This document shows, piece by piece, positions 1 through 10,700 of a DNA stretch of 27,500 nt. This stretch comes from Symbiodinium natans (lineage: Eukaryota; Sar; Dinophyceae; Suessiales; Symbiodiniaceae). Numbering within the stretch: the first letter of the stretch is position 1; the number at the start of each line of letters is the position of its first letter. A program made the position numbers and the translations under genes. The notes below the pieces were generated by a model, which was not told where the DNA came from, ran no database searches, and worked only from the letters and a program-made list of their open reading frames with translations. The stretch covers positions 287,749 through 315,248 of the forward strand of contig CAJNDS010002524.1 of the NCBI GenBank assembly GCA_905221605.1. The letters are read 5' to 3'.

Positions 1-188
1 ACCGGCTTACTGTAGTAGAAGATCGTTTCCGGTCGTATGGGGTGGAGGGTTGAGGGCCTAGGGCGTAGGAACTCACAAAATGAAAAAAAACCCTAAGCCC
101 TATAAAACTCCGCCCCTCCACATCGGTTCGGTCCGAACAATCATCCGCTAAGCCGAGACTAGGCCCGACTTTCATCTGCTTGGCCTAG

Positions 189-215
189 GAAGTGGCTGCC
201 ACCCTGGCTGACAAG
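189..215 (+). CDS. candidate small exon (EVAATLADK)
   Basis: The sequence CCTAG|GAAGTGGCTGCC reads as a splice acceptor with G after AG. It is followed by nine codons of alanine-rich helical composition. A GC donor (AAG|GCTCAA) would end the exon at 215. The frame stays open beyond this point but soon runs into a MITE-like end at 231. I do not recognise the protein. It could be an upstream exon of the HAD-like gene that begins to be readable at 1679, but the joins are not established. Confidence 0.3.
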
Positions 216-230
216 GCTCAAGAGAGTCAA

Positions 231-296
231 ACTTGGAGCCTTCTTTCGGGTGCCAAAAAACCCCCTAGGTGCTTATAGGCACCCATGAACCTCCAA
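231..296. mobile_element. short TACTTGGAGG-family MITE-like copy
   Basis: The left end resembles ACTTGGAG..GGGTGCC. The right end is GGCACCCATGAACCTCCAAGT, the family's terminal inverted repeat. Most of the interior is missing. No clear target duplication is visible. Related copies lie at 1124, 2102, 4958, 5869, 7664 and 10396. Confidence 0.45.
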
Positions 297-452
297 GTAA
301 AATTTACAGGGTTCATTAGGGTCCAGAATTATCCAGGGAGCCATGGCTCAGGGAGACCAGCTCGGACCCCCCAAGGATCCTAGGGGCTGGGGAGTTAAGC
401 CTCAATCATTCTGGCAATAAAACGATCCTATCACGAATATATGTTTCACAAT

Positions 453-486
453 TCTTTTTTTTTTTTTGGGGGGGGGGGGGGGGGGT
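453..486. repeat. T-tract abutting G-tract
   Basis: About 13 T run directly into about 18 G. A shorter T8G8 junction occurs near 15425, and the reverse-complement form (a C-tract, GC, then an A-tract) occurs near 24281. Homopolymer lengths may carry assembly error. Confidence 0.6.
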
Positions 487-659
487 AGGCTATTCAGCCC
501 CGAAGAAATGTGCCCCGAAGAGGTTTCCCTGTCTGCACTCCGAATATGGCCCTTTATATTACCTGAAAGGATCTTTAGAACGGGTCCCCCAAGCCCAAGA
601 TAACAACTTTTTGGTCCGAGGTAGAATCCCATGAAAGGCCGGCAGAGCCCTGAGCCCTC

Positions 660-1104
660 AGACCTACACCTTAATGGCCAGGGCTTTCTACGGTTTAGGG
701 CAGCCGATGCTGAAGAACAACAGTGGCAGAGCTTCAAAGAACTGCTTCTCGCCATCAACCATGTCTGGAGGAGAAGCAGCTGGAGGCCCGACTTTTCGTC
801 TGGGAGCGTCTGTACGACGAGACTCCCAGCTTCTGCCAGGAGTCCCACTGGCAGCCCGAGGGGGTGCTTCTGCGTTCTGTCGAATATGCAAAGATCATGG
901 CCAGCCGAGTCCGATTTGGCAGGTTTCCGCACAGATTTGCCCCGATTGCACCTGCTGCATGGCACGATCGCGACCCCACTCGTGCCGATGGAGAATCAAG
1001 AAGGCCCGATCGTGCGACAGGCCATTCTGGAGACCATGTGACTGGGCGAAGTGCGCGAGGAGCTTCTGGAGTTGAGCACTCAAGTTGCCAGACTCGATGC
1101 CCTA
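660..1104 (+). pseudogene. exon-like coding region, frame uncertain
   Basis: This non-repetitive GC-rich stretch has several open plus-strand frames. The most protein-like pieces alternate between two frames: AADAEEQQWQSFKELLLAI near 700-760, LEARLFVWERLYDETPSF near 780-840, and LLHGTIATPLVPMENQEG near 950-1010. After an in-frame TGA at 1039-1041 comes EVREELLELSTQVARLDAL (1048-1104). The last piece is helical. In position and composition it would suit the segment just before the TNAEEGWV block of the gene that follows. Either small introns separate the pieces or the locus is frameshifted. I see no HAD motif I (DxD) here. Confidence 0.35.
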
Positions 1105-1123
1105 AGCCCTAAACCCCAAACCC

Positions 1124-1262
1124 TACTTGGAGGTTTCAATGGGTACGTACTTGTAACCCCAAGTTTCAGTCGACCTGCAACCTACTTAGAGGACTGAGGG
1201 GACTTAGGGGGGTTAGTGGTACAGTTAAACTTGGGGTTTCAAGTACCCTGAACCTCCAAGCA
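1124..1262. mobile_element. TACTTGGAGG-family MITE with 8-bp duplication
   Basis: The left end TACTTGGAGGTT is inverted at the right end as AACCTCCAAGCA. The interior of about 110 bp is itself partly palindromic. The flanks 1116-1123 and 1263-1270 are both CCAAACCC, an 8-bp target duplication, though this motif is common in the neighbourhood. No coding capacity is present, so it is non-autonomous. Confidence 0.65.
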
Positions 1263-1472
1263 CCAAACCCTAGCAAGCTCTCAACCCCAGACCCTCTACC
1301 GGCCCTACTGGAATGAGGGGATTCGGTGCCCTGCATCAGTTTTTTTTTGGGGTTTAGATAGGGGGATGTAAGGTTCCTAATTTCCTTCCCTGCTAAGAAC
1401 AAGCCGGTGGGCCAAACCAGGTTCTTCGGGTAGTTGCATGGTCCCTTAGTATGGGCCCTAAAATGGGAACCC

Positions 1473-1672
1473 CCCTAAACCCTAAACCCTAAACCCTAAA
1501 CCCTAAACCCTAAACCCTAAACCCTAAACCCTAAACCCTAAACCCTAAACCCTAAACCCTAAACCCTAAACCCTAAACCCTAAACCCTAAACCCTAAACC
1601 CTAAACCCTAAACCCTAAACCCTAAACCCTAAACCCTAAACCCTAACCCTAAACCCTAAACCCTAAACCCCA
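1473..1672 (-). repeat. CCCTAAA telomere-like array (about 28 units)
   Basis: This is a nearly perfect 7-bp tandem array with one shortened unit near 1641 and a CCCCAAA unit at the right end. It ends six bases before the candidate acceptor CCAG|GTGGTC of the first HAD-like exon, so it fills the end of an intron. Confidence 0.95.
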
Positions 1673-1678
1673 AACCAG

Positions 1679-1729
1679 GTGGTCGTGGTCACCAACGCAG
1701 AGGAGGGCTGGGTAGACCTCAGCTGCCGG
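1679..1729 (+). CDS. HAD-like gene exon 1 (TNAEEGWV block)
   Basis: The acceptor CCAG|GTG follows the CCCTAAA array. The exon encodes VVVVTNAEEGWVDLSCR, a hydrophobic strand ending in Thr as in HAD motif II. It ends CGG|GCCTGG, a GC donor. The first six intron bases GCCTGG recur as the first six bases of exon 2. The true start lies upstream. Confidence 0.65.
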
Positions 1730-4700
1730 GCCTGGGGTCCACAGAGGGTTTAGGGTTCGGGGTTTAGGGTTCAGGGTGTAGGGTTAGGGTTTGGGGTTCA
1801 GGGTTTATAGGGTTTGGGGTTTTAGGCTTTATGTATGGGTTTTCTGGGCTTAGAAGTTTAGGGTGTTAGGGAGGGTTTAAGGGCTCCCGGCCACTCGGTC
1901 TTCTTGAGGGCTTTTGGGTTTTTTGGGCTAAGGCTCCACGGAAACCGTTGGTCAACATAGTCCAAATGGTAGGGTCTCGGGTTTAGGGTTTCGGGTTCAG
2001 AAAAGGTTTAGGATTTAGTTTAGGGTTTGGATTCGTTCAAAAAGGGCTTAGGGTTTAGGGGCTAGGTAGGGTTCAGGGTTTCGGGTTGGGGATTCAGGGT
2101 GTACTTGGAGGTTTATGGTACTAACACCCCAATTATAACTGTACTTATAAGTCCCCTAGGTCCTCTAAGTAGGTTATAAGTAGACTTATCATTGTGATTA
2201 TAAGTACCCATGAACCTCCAAGTAGGTTTTTTTTTTTTACCCTAAACCCTAAACCCTAAACCCTAAACCCTAAACCCTAAACCCTAAACCCTAAACCCTA
2301 AACCCTTAACCCTAGGGTGCTGCTGAGGCCTGGTTGCCGAGCTTGCTGGACACGGTGGCCAAGTGTGAGGCACCTGCTTTTTCCAAACCCTCTATCCAGA
2401 ACTGGGTTTTGGAGGTTAGGGTTTAGGGTTTAGGGTTTAGGGTTTAGGGTTTAGGGTTTAGGGTTTAGGGTTTAGGGTTTAGGGTTTATTGCTTAGGGTT
2501 TATGGCTTTGGAGTACTATACTTTACTACTTTTTTTGGTTCTGGGTTCCTATCAAAGCCACTTATACCTAAAAAGTATATGTTTTTTTTTCCAGGGTCTA
2601 CTCCAAAGTAGGAAGAACCCGCAACCCTGAAGCACCAAAAAGGCCATGCCCCTAAAAGGGGCAACCGTGACCACTAAACCCCAAGACCCCTCAAGTTCCT
2701 AAAGCCTCTTTTACCCTCAAACCCTTAAGCCCCCCCAAAAAAAGCAACCCAGACCTGGAAACCCAAAACCCCAAACCCCAAGCCTCAAACCCCATCTTTG
2801 TTTCAATTATGCATACATTTGCATGTATGCTTGTACACTCGTGCTTATTTCTTATTTTCTACTTCTTTGCAATCTACTTCGAGTTGGGGTAAGGCCCTCT
2901 GTAACCAGAATTTTGGAGTGGGATGCCCTTGACACCCCATCTCTGCGCAAGCCGATGAGAGGGGAGCGGGATAGGGCTGCACCTGTTCACCTTCCTGTCC
3001 GCCCGGCTCTCGTTCGCGAGGCTTTATATGGGATTCGAAGCCCCACCCTAAACCCTAAACCCTAAACCCTAAATCCTAAACCCTAAACCCTAAACCCTAA
3101 AAACCCTAAAAACCCTAAGCCCTAAAAACCCTAAACCCAGTTCATATCCTAAATCCTAAACCCTAAAACCGGCCCATGGCTTGTCCGAAGGTTGCCTCCG
3201 CACGCCCGACTCCCAGAGTTTCCAGCAAAACCCGGCCGGGGAGAAGGGTGCATCTTCAGGGCTTTAGGGGAGTTTAGAGAACTAAACCCTCAACCCTAAA
3301 CCCTAAACCCGAAACCCGAAACCCTAAACCCTAAACCCTAAACCCTAAACCCTAAACCCTAAACCCTAAACCCAGGGTTTGCAGTTTGGGGCTCATGGCT
3401 TCAGAGGGCTTTCGGGAGTTGAGGGCTCGGGCTTCCGGGGGCTTTAGAAGCCTTTAAAGGGCCTTAGGCCTTCTGGGGTTTCGGCTTTTTGGGGTTTAGG
3501 GTGTAGGGTTTAGGGTTTAGGGTTTAGGGTTTAGGGGTTTTTGGGGCTTCTTCAGCCCAAGGAGGCTTCAGAACTGTGACTCTCAATGTCCGAGCCCTGC
3601 CCCTGGCGGCCCAAGCCCCCAAGATCCCAAACCCTAAGCCTCAAACCCCAATGCTTGGGTTTAGGGTTTAGGGTTTAGGGTTTAGGGTTTAGGGTTTAGG
3701 GTTTAGGGTTTAAGGTCTAGGGTCCAGAAGCTGAAGCGCCGGGCGATTGGAACTTGACCCTGCACCCCTACCATCCAGCAGCCCGGGTGGCCAGATTGGA
3801 CCAGCTCTGAGCCGGGTGGTCAGGACGGCAGGTGGTCTTACCATGTTTCAGGGTACTATCGGCCATATCCAGGACCACAAGGGACCTCAGAGGAGGCCAA
3901 ATTGCACCATGAAAGGCCGAAGCAGGCTCACAGATTTACCATCACAACTTCTCGATGTCGTTGCATGCAGCCGTGACCCCACTACCTAAGCCTCGAAACG
4001 AGATGAGAGGGAGACTGAAGGCCTCACAGCCCAAATTCAGCTCTTGGACCCTTAGACCCTTAGACAGGATAGGATACACCTCGACCATAAACCTTGTACC
4101 CCTATATCCCTGAACCCTAACCCTAAGCCCGAAGCCCCAGCCCTAAACCCCAAACCCTAAACCCTAAACTCCAGGTCCTAAACCCCAAGCCCCAAACCCT
4201 AAAAACCCTCAACCTTAAACCCTGAAACCCTAAACCCCCAAGCCCTAAACCCCAAAATCCCTGAACCTTAAACCCTGAACCTTAAACCCTAAGCCCCACA
4301 CACCCTTAACCCCCGCCCGGCCCAGGCTCACAGTTCGAGCCCACGGGGGTGACGTCGCCGGCGGGCTGGAAGGCACAGGGTGTCCAAAGGTTTAGGGTTT
4401 AGGGTTTAGGGTTTAGGGTTTAGGGAGACAAGAAGGTTCAGGGTTTAAGGCTTCAAGGTTGCCCTACTTGACTTCACAAAGAATCCTGCTCATGAAGTTG
4501 CAGGGCTTTGTTTCTTATGACCCTGCGGAGGCCATCATAGCTTGCCATGTTGTGGACGCATTCTGCGGCTAGGCTTTGGAGGATTGGCTGGGTTTGGGGT
4601 TTGGGTTTTGGGGTTTAGGGTTTTGGGTTTGGGAGAGCAGTGGTAACACAGGAGCCTCCATCATTACCAATATCAAGCCCTTTATGTTTCCTCTATGGTT

Positions 4701-7700
4701 ACCATGCTACCTACCTGGAAGACCCTTACAGGCCTTCTGCATGAAAGGTCCTTCGCCGTGTCTCGGGGAGGTGGAATTGTGGTTTAGCTTGAGGGTTTGG
4801 GCTTGGGTTAGGGTGTGGGGCTTAGGGCTCAGGGCTTAGGGCTCAGGATTTTGGGCTTAGGGCTGTGGAGGTTTTGGGTTGCAGCCTTAGGGGCTTAAGG
4901 TTTGGTGATGTGTAAGCATTGCACGCCCGAAGCCCTAACACCCTAAACCCCGAATCCTGCTTGGAGGTTCGTGGGTATGTATGTTTAGGGCTAGGGCTTG
5001 GGCTTAGGGCTTAGGGCTTGGGGCTTAGGGCTTCGGGTTTAGGGTTTAGGGTATAGGGTTTAGGGTTAGGAACCCTACTTCTAAGCACCCATGAACCTCC
5101 AAGCAAGCCCCAATTCCTTGTATTCGCAGGCACGCGCCTTTGAGAACGTCATTGAGAGGTTCTACCAGCGTTACCCAAACCAGCCGCAAGCCAAGGGTTT
5201 AGGGTTTAGGGTTTAGGGTTTAGGGTTTAGGGTTTAGGGGTCCGGGGTCCGGGGTTCAGGGGCTAGGGTCTTGGGTTTTCGGCTTTGGGGTTTGCCGGTG
5301 TAGGGGTTGAGGACTTCAGGGGTTTAGGGTTTAGGGTTTAGGGTTTAGGGTTTAGGGTTTAGGGGGTCTAGGGGTTCAGGGTTTAGGGGAACCCAAACAG
5401 CCTTGAAGATGAAGTAGTGGTTCCCCGACAGCCGCTTCTACTACCTAAGGCTCCTTACCGAGGATCATTATTTTTTTTGGGAGCTACGAGTCGATTTGCG
5501 TGTTTTGAGTTTCAAGGTCTTAGAGTTTTAGGGTTTAGGGTTTAGGGTTTGGGGTTTAGGGCTTAGGGTTTAGGGGTATGTGTGCAGATCATTTTGTTTT
5601 CAATTGTTATTCTGTTTTCAGCGCCAACCCCCCTCTACTGGATCCTCTAAGCCCGAACCGTCCTAACCCTCAGCCCTCAGTGCCTAAAATCATTCACCAT
5701 GCCACTCCCCTCACCCCCGAACGTCACATCCCTCAACCTGCACCCCTATGCAAGGTCCTGGAAGAACATCATCAGCATCGGAGACGCGCCCCATGAGCGG
5801 GAGGCGCGAGACCCGACCCCTTCCACCCCCCCTCCCAAACCGCGAAAACCCCCTAAACCCACCCACTCTACTTGGAGGTTCATGGGTACTTATAACCCCA
5901 ACTGCACGTCTACTTATAACCGACGTAGAGGACGGGGACTCAGGGGACTTGGGGGGACTTACGGGTGCAGTTATTCTTGGGGTTTATAGGTACCCTGAAC
6001 CTCCAAGTAGCCCTAAGTCCTAAACCCTAAACCCTAGACCCTAAGCCCTAGACCCTAAGCCCTAAACCCGAAAAAATCCTAAGCCCTAAGCCCTAAACCC
6101 TAAACCTACAGGTTTATATGTTCTCGCCATCTGGAAAGGGAAGGGGGGGGGGGTTTAGGGCGTCAGTGAGCTTCGGCGGTTGGAGTCGCTAGAGATGACC
6201 TCCATAGCGTTCAGGGCTTGGGGTTTAGGGTTGAGGGTTTCGGGTTTGGGGCTCAGGGTTTAGGGTTTCGGGTGTAGGGTTTAGGGTTCAGGGTTTAGGG
6301 GTGTAGGGTTTAGGGTTTACGGTTTAGTCCCTCGGCCCCCCAAGGGGGTTTAGGGTTTAGGGTTTAGGGTTCAGGGTCTAGGGTAAACCCTGAACCTCAA
6401 AGCTCGAGGCCCAAACCCGAACCCACAACTCCAAGCCGTGCCTCAGACAGCCCAAGCCCCACCCCAGATCCCAAAAACCCTAAACCCTAAACCCTTTGTG
6501 AATCCTAGACCCTAAACCCCAAACCCCAAACCCCAAACCCCAAACCCTAAACCCGAGGCACTGGCACGGGTGGTGCGTCAAGCTCCCCTTTTCCGGGGCA
6601 AGCGATGTAGGCCACGTTGAGGGTTTGGGGGGTTTAGGATGTAGGGGCTTAAGGGGTTTTGGGTGTGCAGTTTGGGGTGTTCGGGTTTTCTTGGTTTGGG
6701 TGGGATTAGGCCTGGGCGTTTAGGGTTTGAGTTTTCGGTTTTGGGGCTCAGGGCGCGTTCGGTAGGGTGTGAGGGTTTGGGGTTCTAGAATTCTCGGGGT
6801 TCTGGGGTTTCTAGGTCTTCTTTTTCTAGGGTTTCTATCGGGCTTGAGGTTTCAGGTATCGTGCGGCCGGTCCCACACCCCGTCATCCAGAACCCTAAGG
6901 CCTCCTCCAAACACCTTTTGTTAAGGGTTATTTCGGGTTTAGGGTTTAGGGTTCAGGGTTTAGGGTTTAGGGTTTAGGGTTTAGGGCTCCCGCATCAGAG
7001 GCCCCAGCGAAAGCTAGACAAGGGTCGGTGTAGGGGTACTTAGTAGAGGCGGGGTCCATAACCCGGGGTTTTGACTTTTTAGGCGTATCCCTTTCAGGGT
7101 TGCCGTTATTTTTGGGGGATCGAGGGTGTAGACTTTAAACTTGGGTTTAGGCTTAGGCCTTTTGGGGGTTCGAGGGAGTATGCTTTAAACTTGGGTTCTA
7201 GGCTGTCTAGGCTTCGGCCATTTTTAGGTGTTAGGGTTAGCCACCCGTATCTAGGCCTAAGGTTAGGGTTAGCCACCCGTATCTAGGCTTAAGGTTCGCC
7301 ACCTATGTCTAGGCCTAGGATTTAAAACTTTAGTGCTTTAGCTGGGATGGCTCGGTTTCTTAGTGGGGAGCCCGTTTCACCCCATGACCTCTGGCAGGGG
7401 CGGCTGCTGGATGACGGCGCTACTTTTTTGCGGATTCCTACGCAACTTGCTGCCACCGAGTCCAGCTTGCGGCCATTCGAGGCGACGGCTCCGTCAGGAC
7501 CTGCTTCTACGTGTTCAGCCGTGAGTCCGCAAGCGCCAAAGCCCGACAGCCGCATGGGCTCGGTCGGCCTCTAGATTCTCTCCATGGGTTTAGGGTTTAG
7601 GGAGGAGGGGGGTTTAGGGCTTCGGGGTTCCGAATTAGGTCTTCAACGCTAAACCCTCAACCCTACTTGGGTACTTACAAGTAGGGTCATGAGTCGGGGA

Positions 7701-10700
7701 AATATGGTAAGGACCATATTTAGGGTACTTGTCAACCTAGACTTATATTATAAATACCCATGCGCCTCCAAGTAGACACGCCCCAAACCCGAAACCCTAA
7801 ACCCTAAACCCTAGACCCTAAACCCTAGACCCTAAACCCTAAACCCTAAACCCTAAACCCTAAACTCTAAACCCTAAACCATACACCCCGCACCCTCTAG
7901 GTCTCAGGGCTCGGGTTTTGTTACGCCGTGAACCTTAAATCCTAAACCTCAAGTCCCAAATCCTACTATTTAGGGTTTAGGGTTCAGGGTTTAGGGTTTA
8001 GGGTTCAGGGCTTAGGTTTGAGGGTTTAGGGTTTAGGGTTTAGGGTTTAGGGTTTAGGGTTTAGGGCCGAAGCATGGGCTCTTGCTAGATATACTGAGGG
8101 TTATACAACAAGGGACCCAAAGGTAAGGGCCCATACTTCGGACCCCCTAAAGTCACTAAGCCCTAAATCCTAAGCCCGAAATCCTTTGCAAGCCCTAAAT
8201 CCTAAACCCGAAACCCTAAACCCTAAACCCCAAACCCGAAACCTTAAACTCTAAACCCCAAGTCCGACATCCTAAGCCCTAGCAGGTCCAAGAGCGTCAA
8301 GTTTGTGCTCCGGCCGACCATCGATCAGTTGCCCGGGGCTTAGGGGACTCTGTGAGGGAGTTGAGGGCTTGTAGGGTTTGTAGGGTTTCTTTCGGGGGTT
8401 GTAGAGGGTTTTTAGGGCTTGTAGGGTTTGTAGGGTGCCTGTTCGGGAGTTATAGGGTTCTTTTCGGGTTTATAGTTGAGGGTTTGTAGGGTTTGTAGGG
8501 TTGCAGGGTTGTTTAAGGGCTCGCAGGGCTTGCAGGGTTTGTAGGTTTGTAGGGTTTCTTTTCGGGGGTTATAGGGGTATTTAGGGGTTTTAGTTGAGGG
8601 TTTGTAGGGTTTGTAGGCTTTGTAGGCTTTGTAGGCTTTGTAGGGTTTGTAGGCTTTGTAGGCTTTGTAGGCTTTGTAGGGTTTGTAGGGTTTGTAGGGT
8701 TTGTAGGGTTTGTCGGGTTTGTAGGGTTTGTAGGGTTTGTAGGGCTTCTTTTCGGGGGTTATAAGGTTTTTGGGTGTTCGCTGACGGTTTGTAGGGTTTG
8801 AAGGGTTTCTTTTCGGGGGTTAAAGGGTTTTGGGGGTTTATAGTTGAGGGTTTGTAGGCTTTGTAGGGTTTCTTTTTGGGGAGGAAGAAAAGGTTTTTAG
8901 GGGTTATAGGTCTAATAGAGGGGGAAAAGGTGCCTTGACCCCTGGCTTGTAGTAGGGCTTCTAGGGTTTGAAGGTTTGTTTGGGGGCTCAGAGGGTTTAT
9001 GGGGTTTAGGGTTTTCTGGGTGGTTTATAGGGTTTGTAGGGTTCATGGGGTTTGTGGGGTTTATGGGGTTTGTAGGGTCTGTGTGGGGTTTATGGGTAAA
9101 AGTCGCGGAACCCCCGGGAGAGGAGGATCTCTCTGGGGGCTTGATGGGTGGTTTGGGATCCTAAACCCAAAGCTCTAAACCCTAAACCCTAAACCCTGAA
9201 CCCTAAACCCTAAACCCTAAACCCTAAACCCAAAAACTCCCAGGTTGTAGGTCGTGTTATAGTTCTAAGGGGAGTTGCTTGGTCCCTCAACATGGTCCCT
9301 TACATTCCTTAAACGGTTCTGAAGTGTGGGTTCTGGGGTTTTATGGAATCTATAAGGGGCAATTGTACAAGGGGCCCCCATTTGCGGGCCCATGTTAAGG
9401 CACCATGAAACTACTTAGATGAGTACCCTAAGTTGGGTTATGCTACATTTAAGTAAGGCTGAGGGTACTCCGGGCTTAGGTTTAGTGATTCCCCAGACCC
9501 ATCCGTGCCCTAAACCCTAAACCCTATAAACCCTAAACCCGAAACCCCAAACCCTAAACCCTAAACCCTAAACCCTAAACCCTAAACCCTACAAAGGCGC
9601 CGCGAGATGCAGATGCTGCGGGAGAGCCTACGGGAGATCGTGCTGCACGATGATGCCGGGGGCCCCAGGGTTGCATGCTAAGCCCAAGCCCGACCCTCGG
9701 ATCGCACCCCCCCCCCCTCCCGGTACGGCCGGCCCCTTAGGGTTTAGGGTTTAGGGTTTAGGGTTATTTGGGGTTGTTCAGGGTTGTATGTCTGGAATAC
9801 TAAAAGGCTCAGAGTTCAGGGCTGAATCTCTGGAGTACTTAATGTTCGGGGTGGCCATCGTGGGAGGGGTGCAACCCCAGAGCCCAACCCCACAAGCCCT
9901 GAAACCCTCGAGCCATGATTACACCTAGCCTGAACCCGAATCCCTAAACCCTGAACAGTTCCTAAACCCTAAACCCAAAACCCTTAACCCGAATCTTATG
10001 ATGCCCGCGGGAAACCACAAGGTAAACAAAAAAGTAAAAGATCATCCGTATGAAGTCTACTATATCTTCTGCCTTCATTCTCCTTTCCTCACGACTCTAA
10101 GACCCTGCGAATCAAAGTGAAGAAGCGAACATCGAGGCTTCAAGGTGTAGCAGGTGACTTGCGTTCGCGAGCCAGGAAAACACACGGCGCTTGATTGCCG
10201 AAAGATCTTCCAGACCCGGAAATTCCGCTTGGAGACATCCTTCAGATCAAAGCAGGTGCCAGGCATGACTACCAGGGTTTAGGGTTTAGGGTTTAGGGTT
10301 CTCGGTTTTCTATAGGTTTCGGGGGCCTTGTGGCGACGACGACGAAGCCAACGGCCCACCCCCCGCCCGACCTCGCGGGCGATGGTCATACTTCCTGCTT
10401 GGACAGTTCATGGGTACTTATAAGTAGGGTTGCAAGAACCCTATAAGTAAGGTTATGACCATAGTTACCCTACCTGTGACCATAGTTACCCTACCTATAA
10501 CCATAGCTACCCTACCTTTAACCAGAATTACCCCACCTATAACCCTATATAGGCACCCATGAACCTCCAAGTGGGGTTTAGCAGACAGACCGGAGAGTTG
10601 GGACGACGTTGAGGTTGGTGGTCGATGCGGTCTTTTCCAGCACGATTTTGTTTTAAATTCACGGGTTCCCCCTACTACCCCCCTCAACACAACCCCCCCC

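Noticed and set aside
205-226. Relict dinoflagellate spliced-leader sequence (GGCTCAAG)
   Set aside because: Only about eight bases match the 3-prime end of the leader; the preceding CCATTTT part is absent.
1473-1672. True chromosome end
   Set aside because: Arrays occur in both orientations throughout the window with unique sequence on both sides, so they are interstitial.
4504-4572. Possible RRM exon (GFVSYDPAEAII)
   Set aside because: It resembles an RNP1 start, but it lies inside the inferred intron 4, is short, and no RNP2 or rest of the domain is found.
5418-5468. Exon-like WFPDSRFYYLRLLTEDH
   Set aside because: It reads well, but exons 5 and 6 of the HAD-like gene join directly in phase (..NQP|SWKN..), and no donor fits this piece.
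8976-9164. Gly/Phe-rich 62-codon frame
   Set aside because: It is a translation of TTTATGGGG/TTTGTAGGG repeats.
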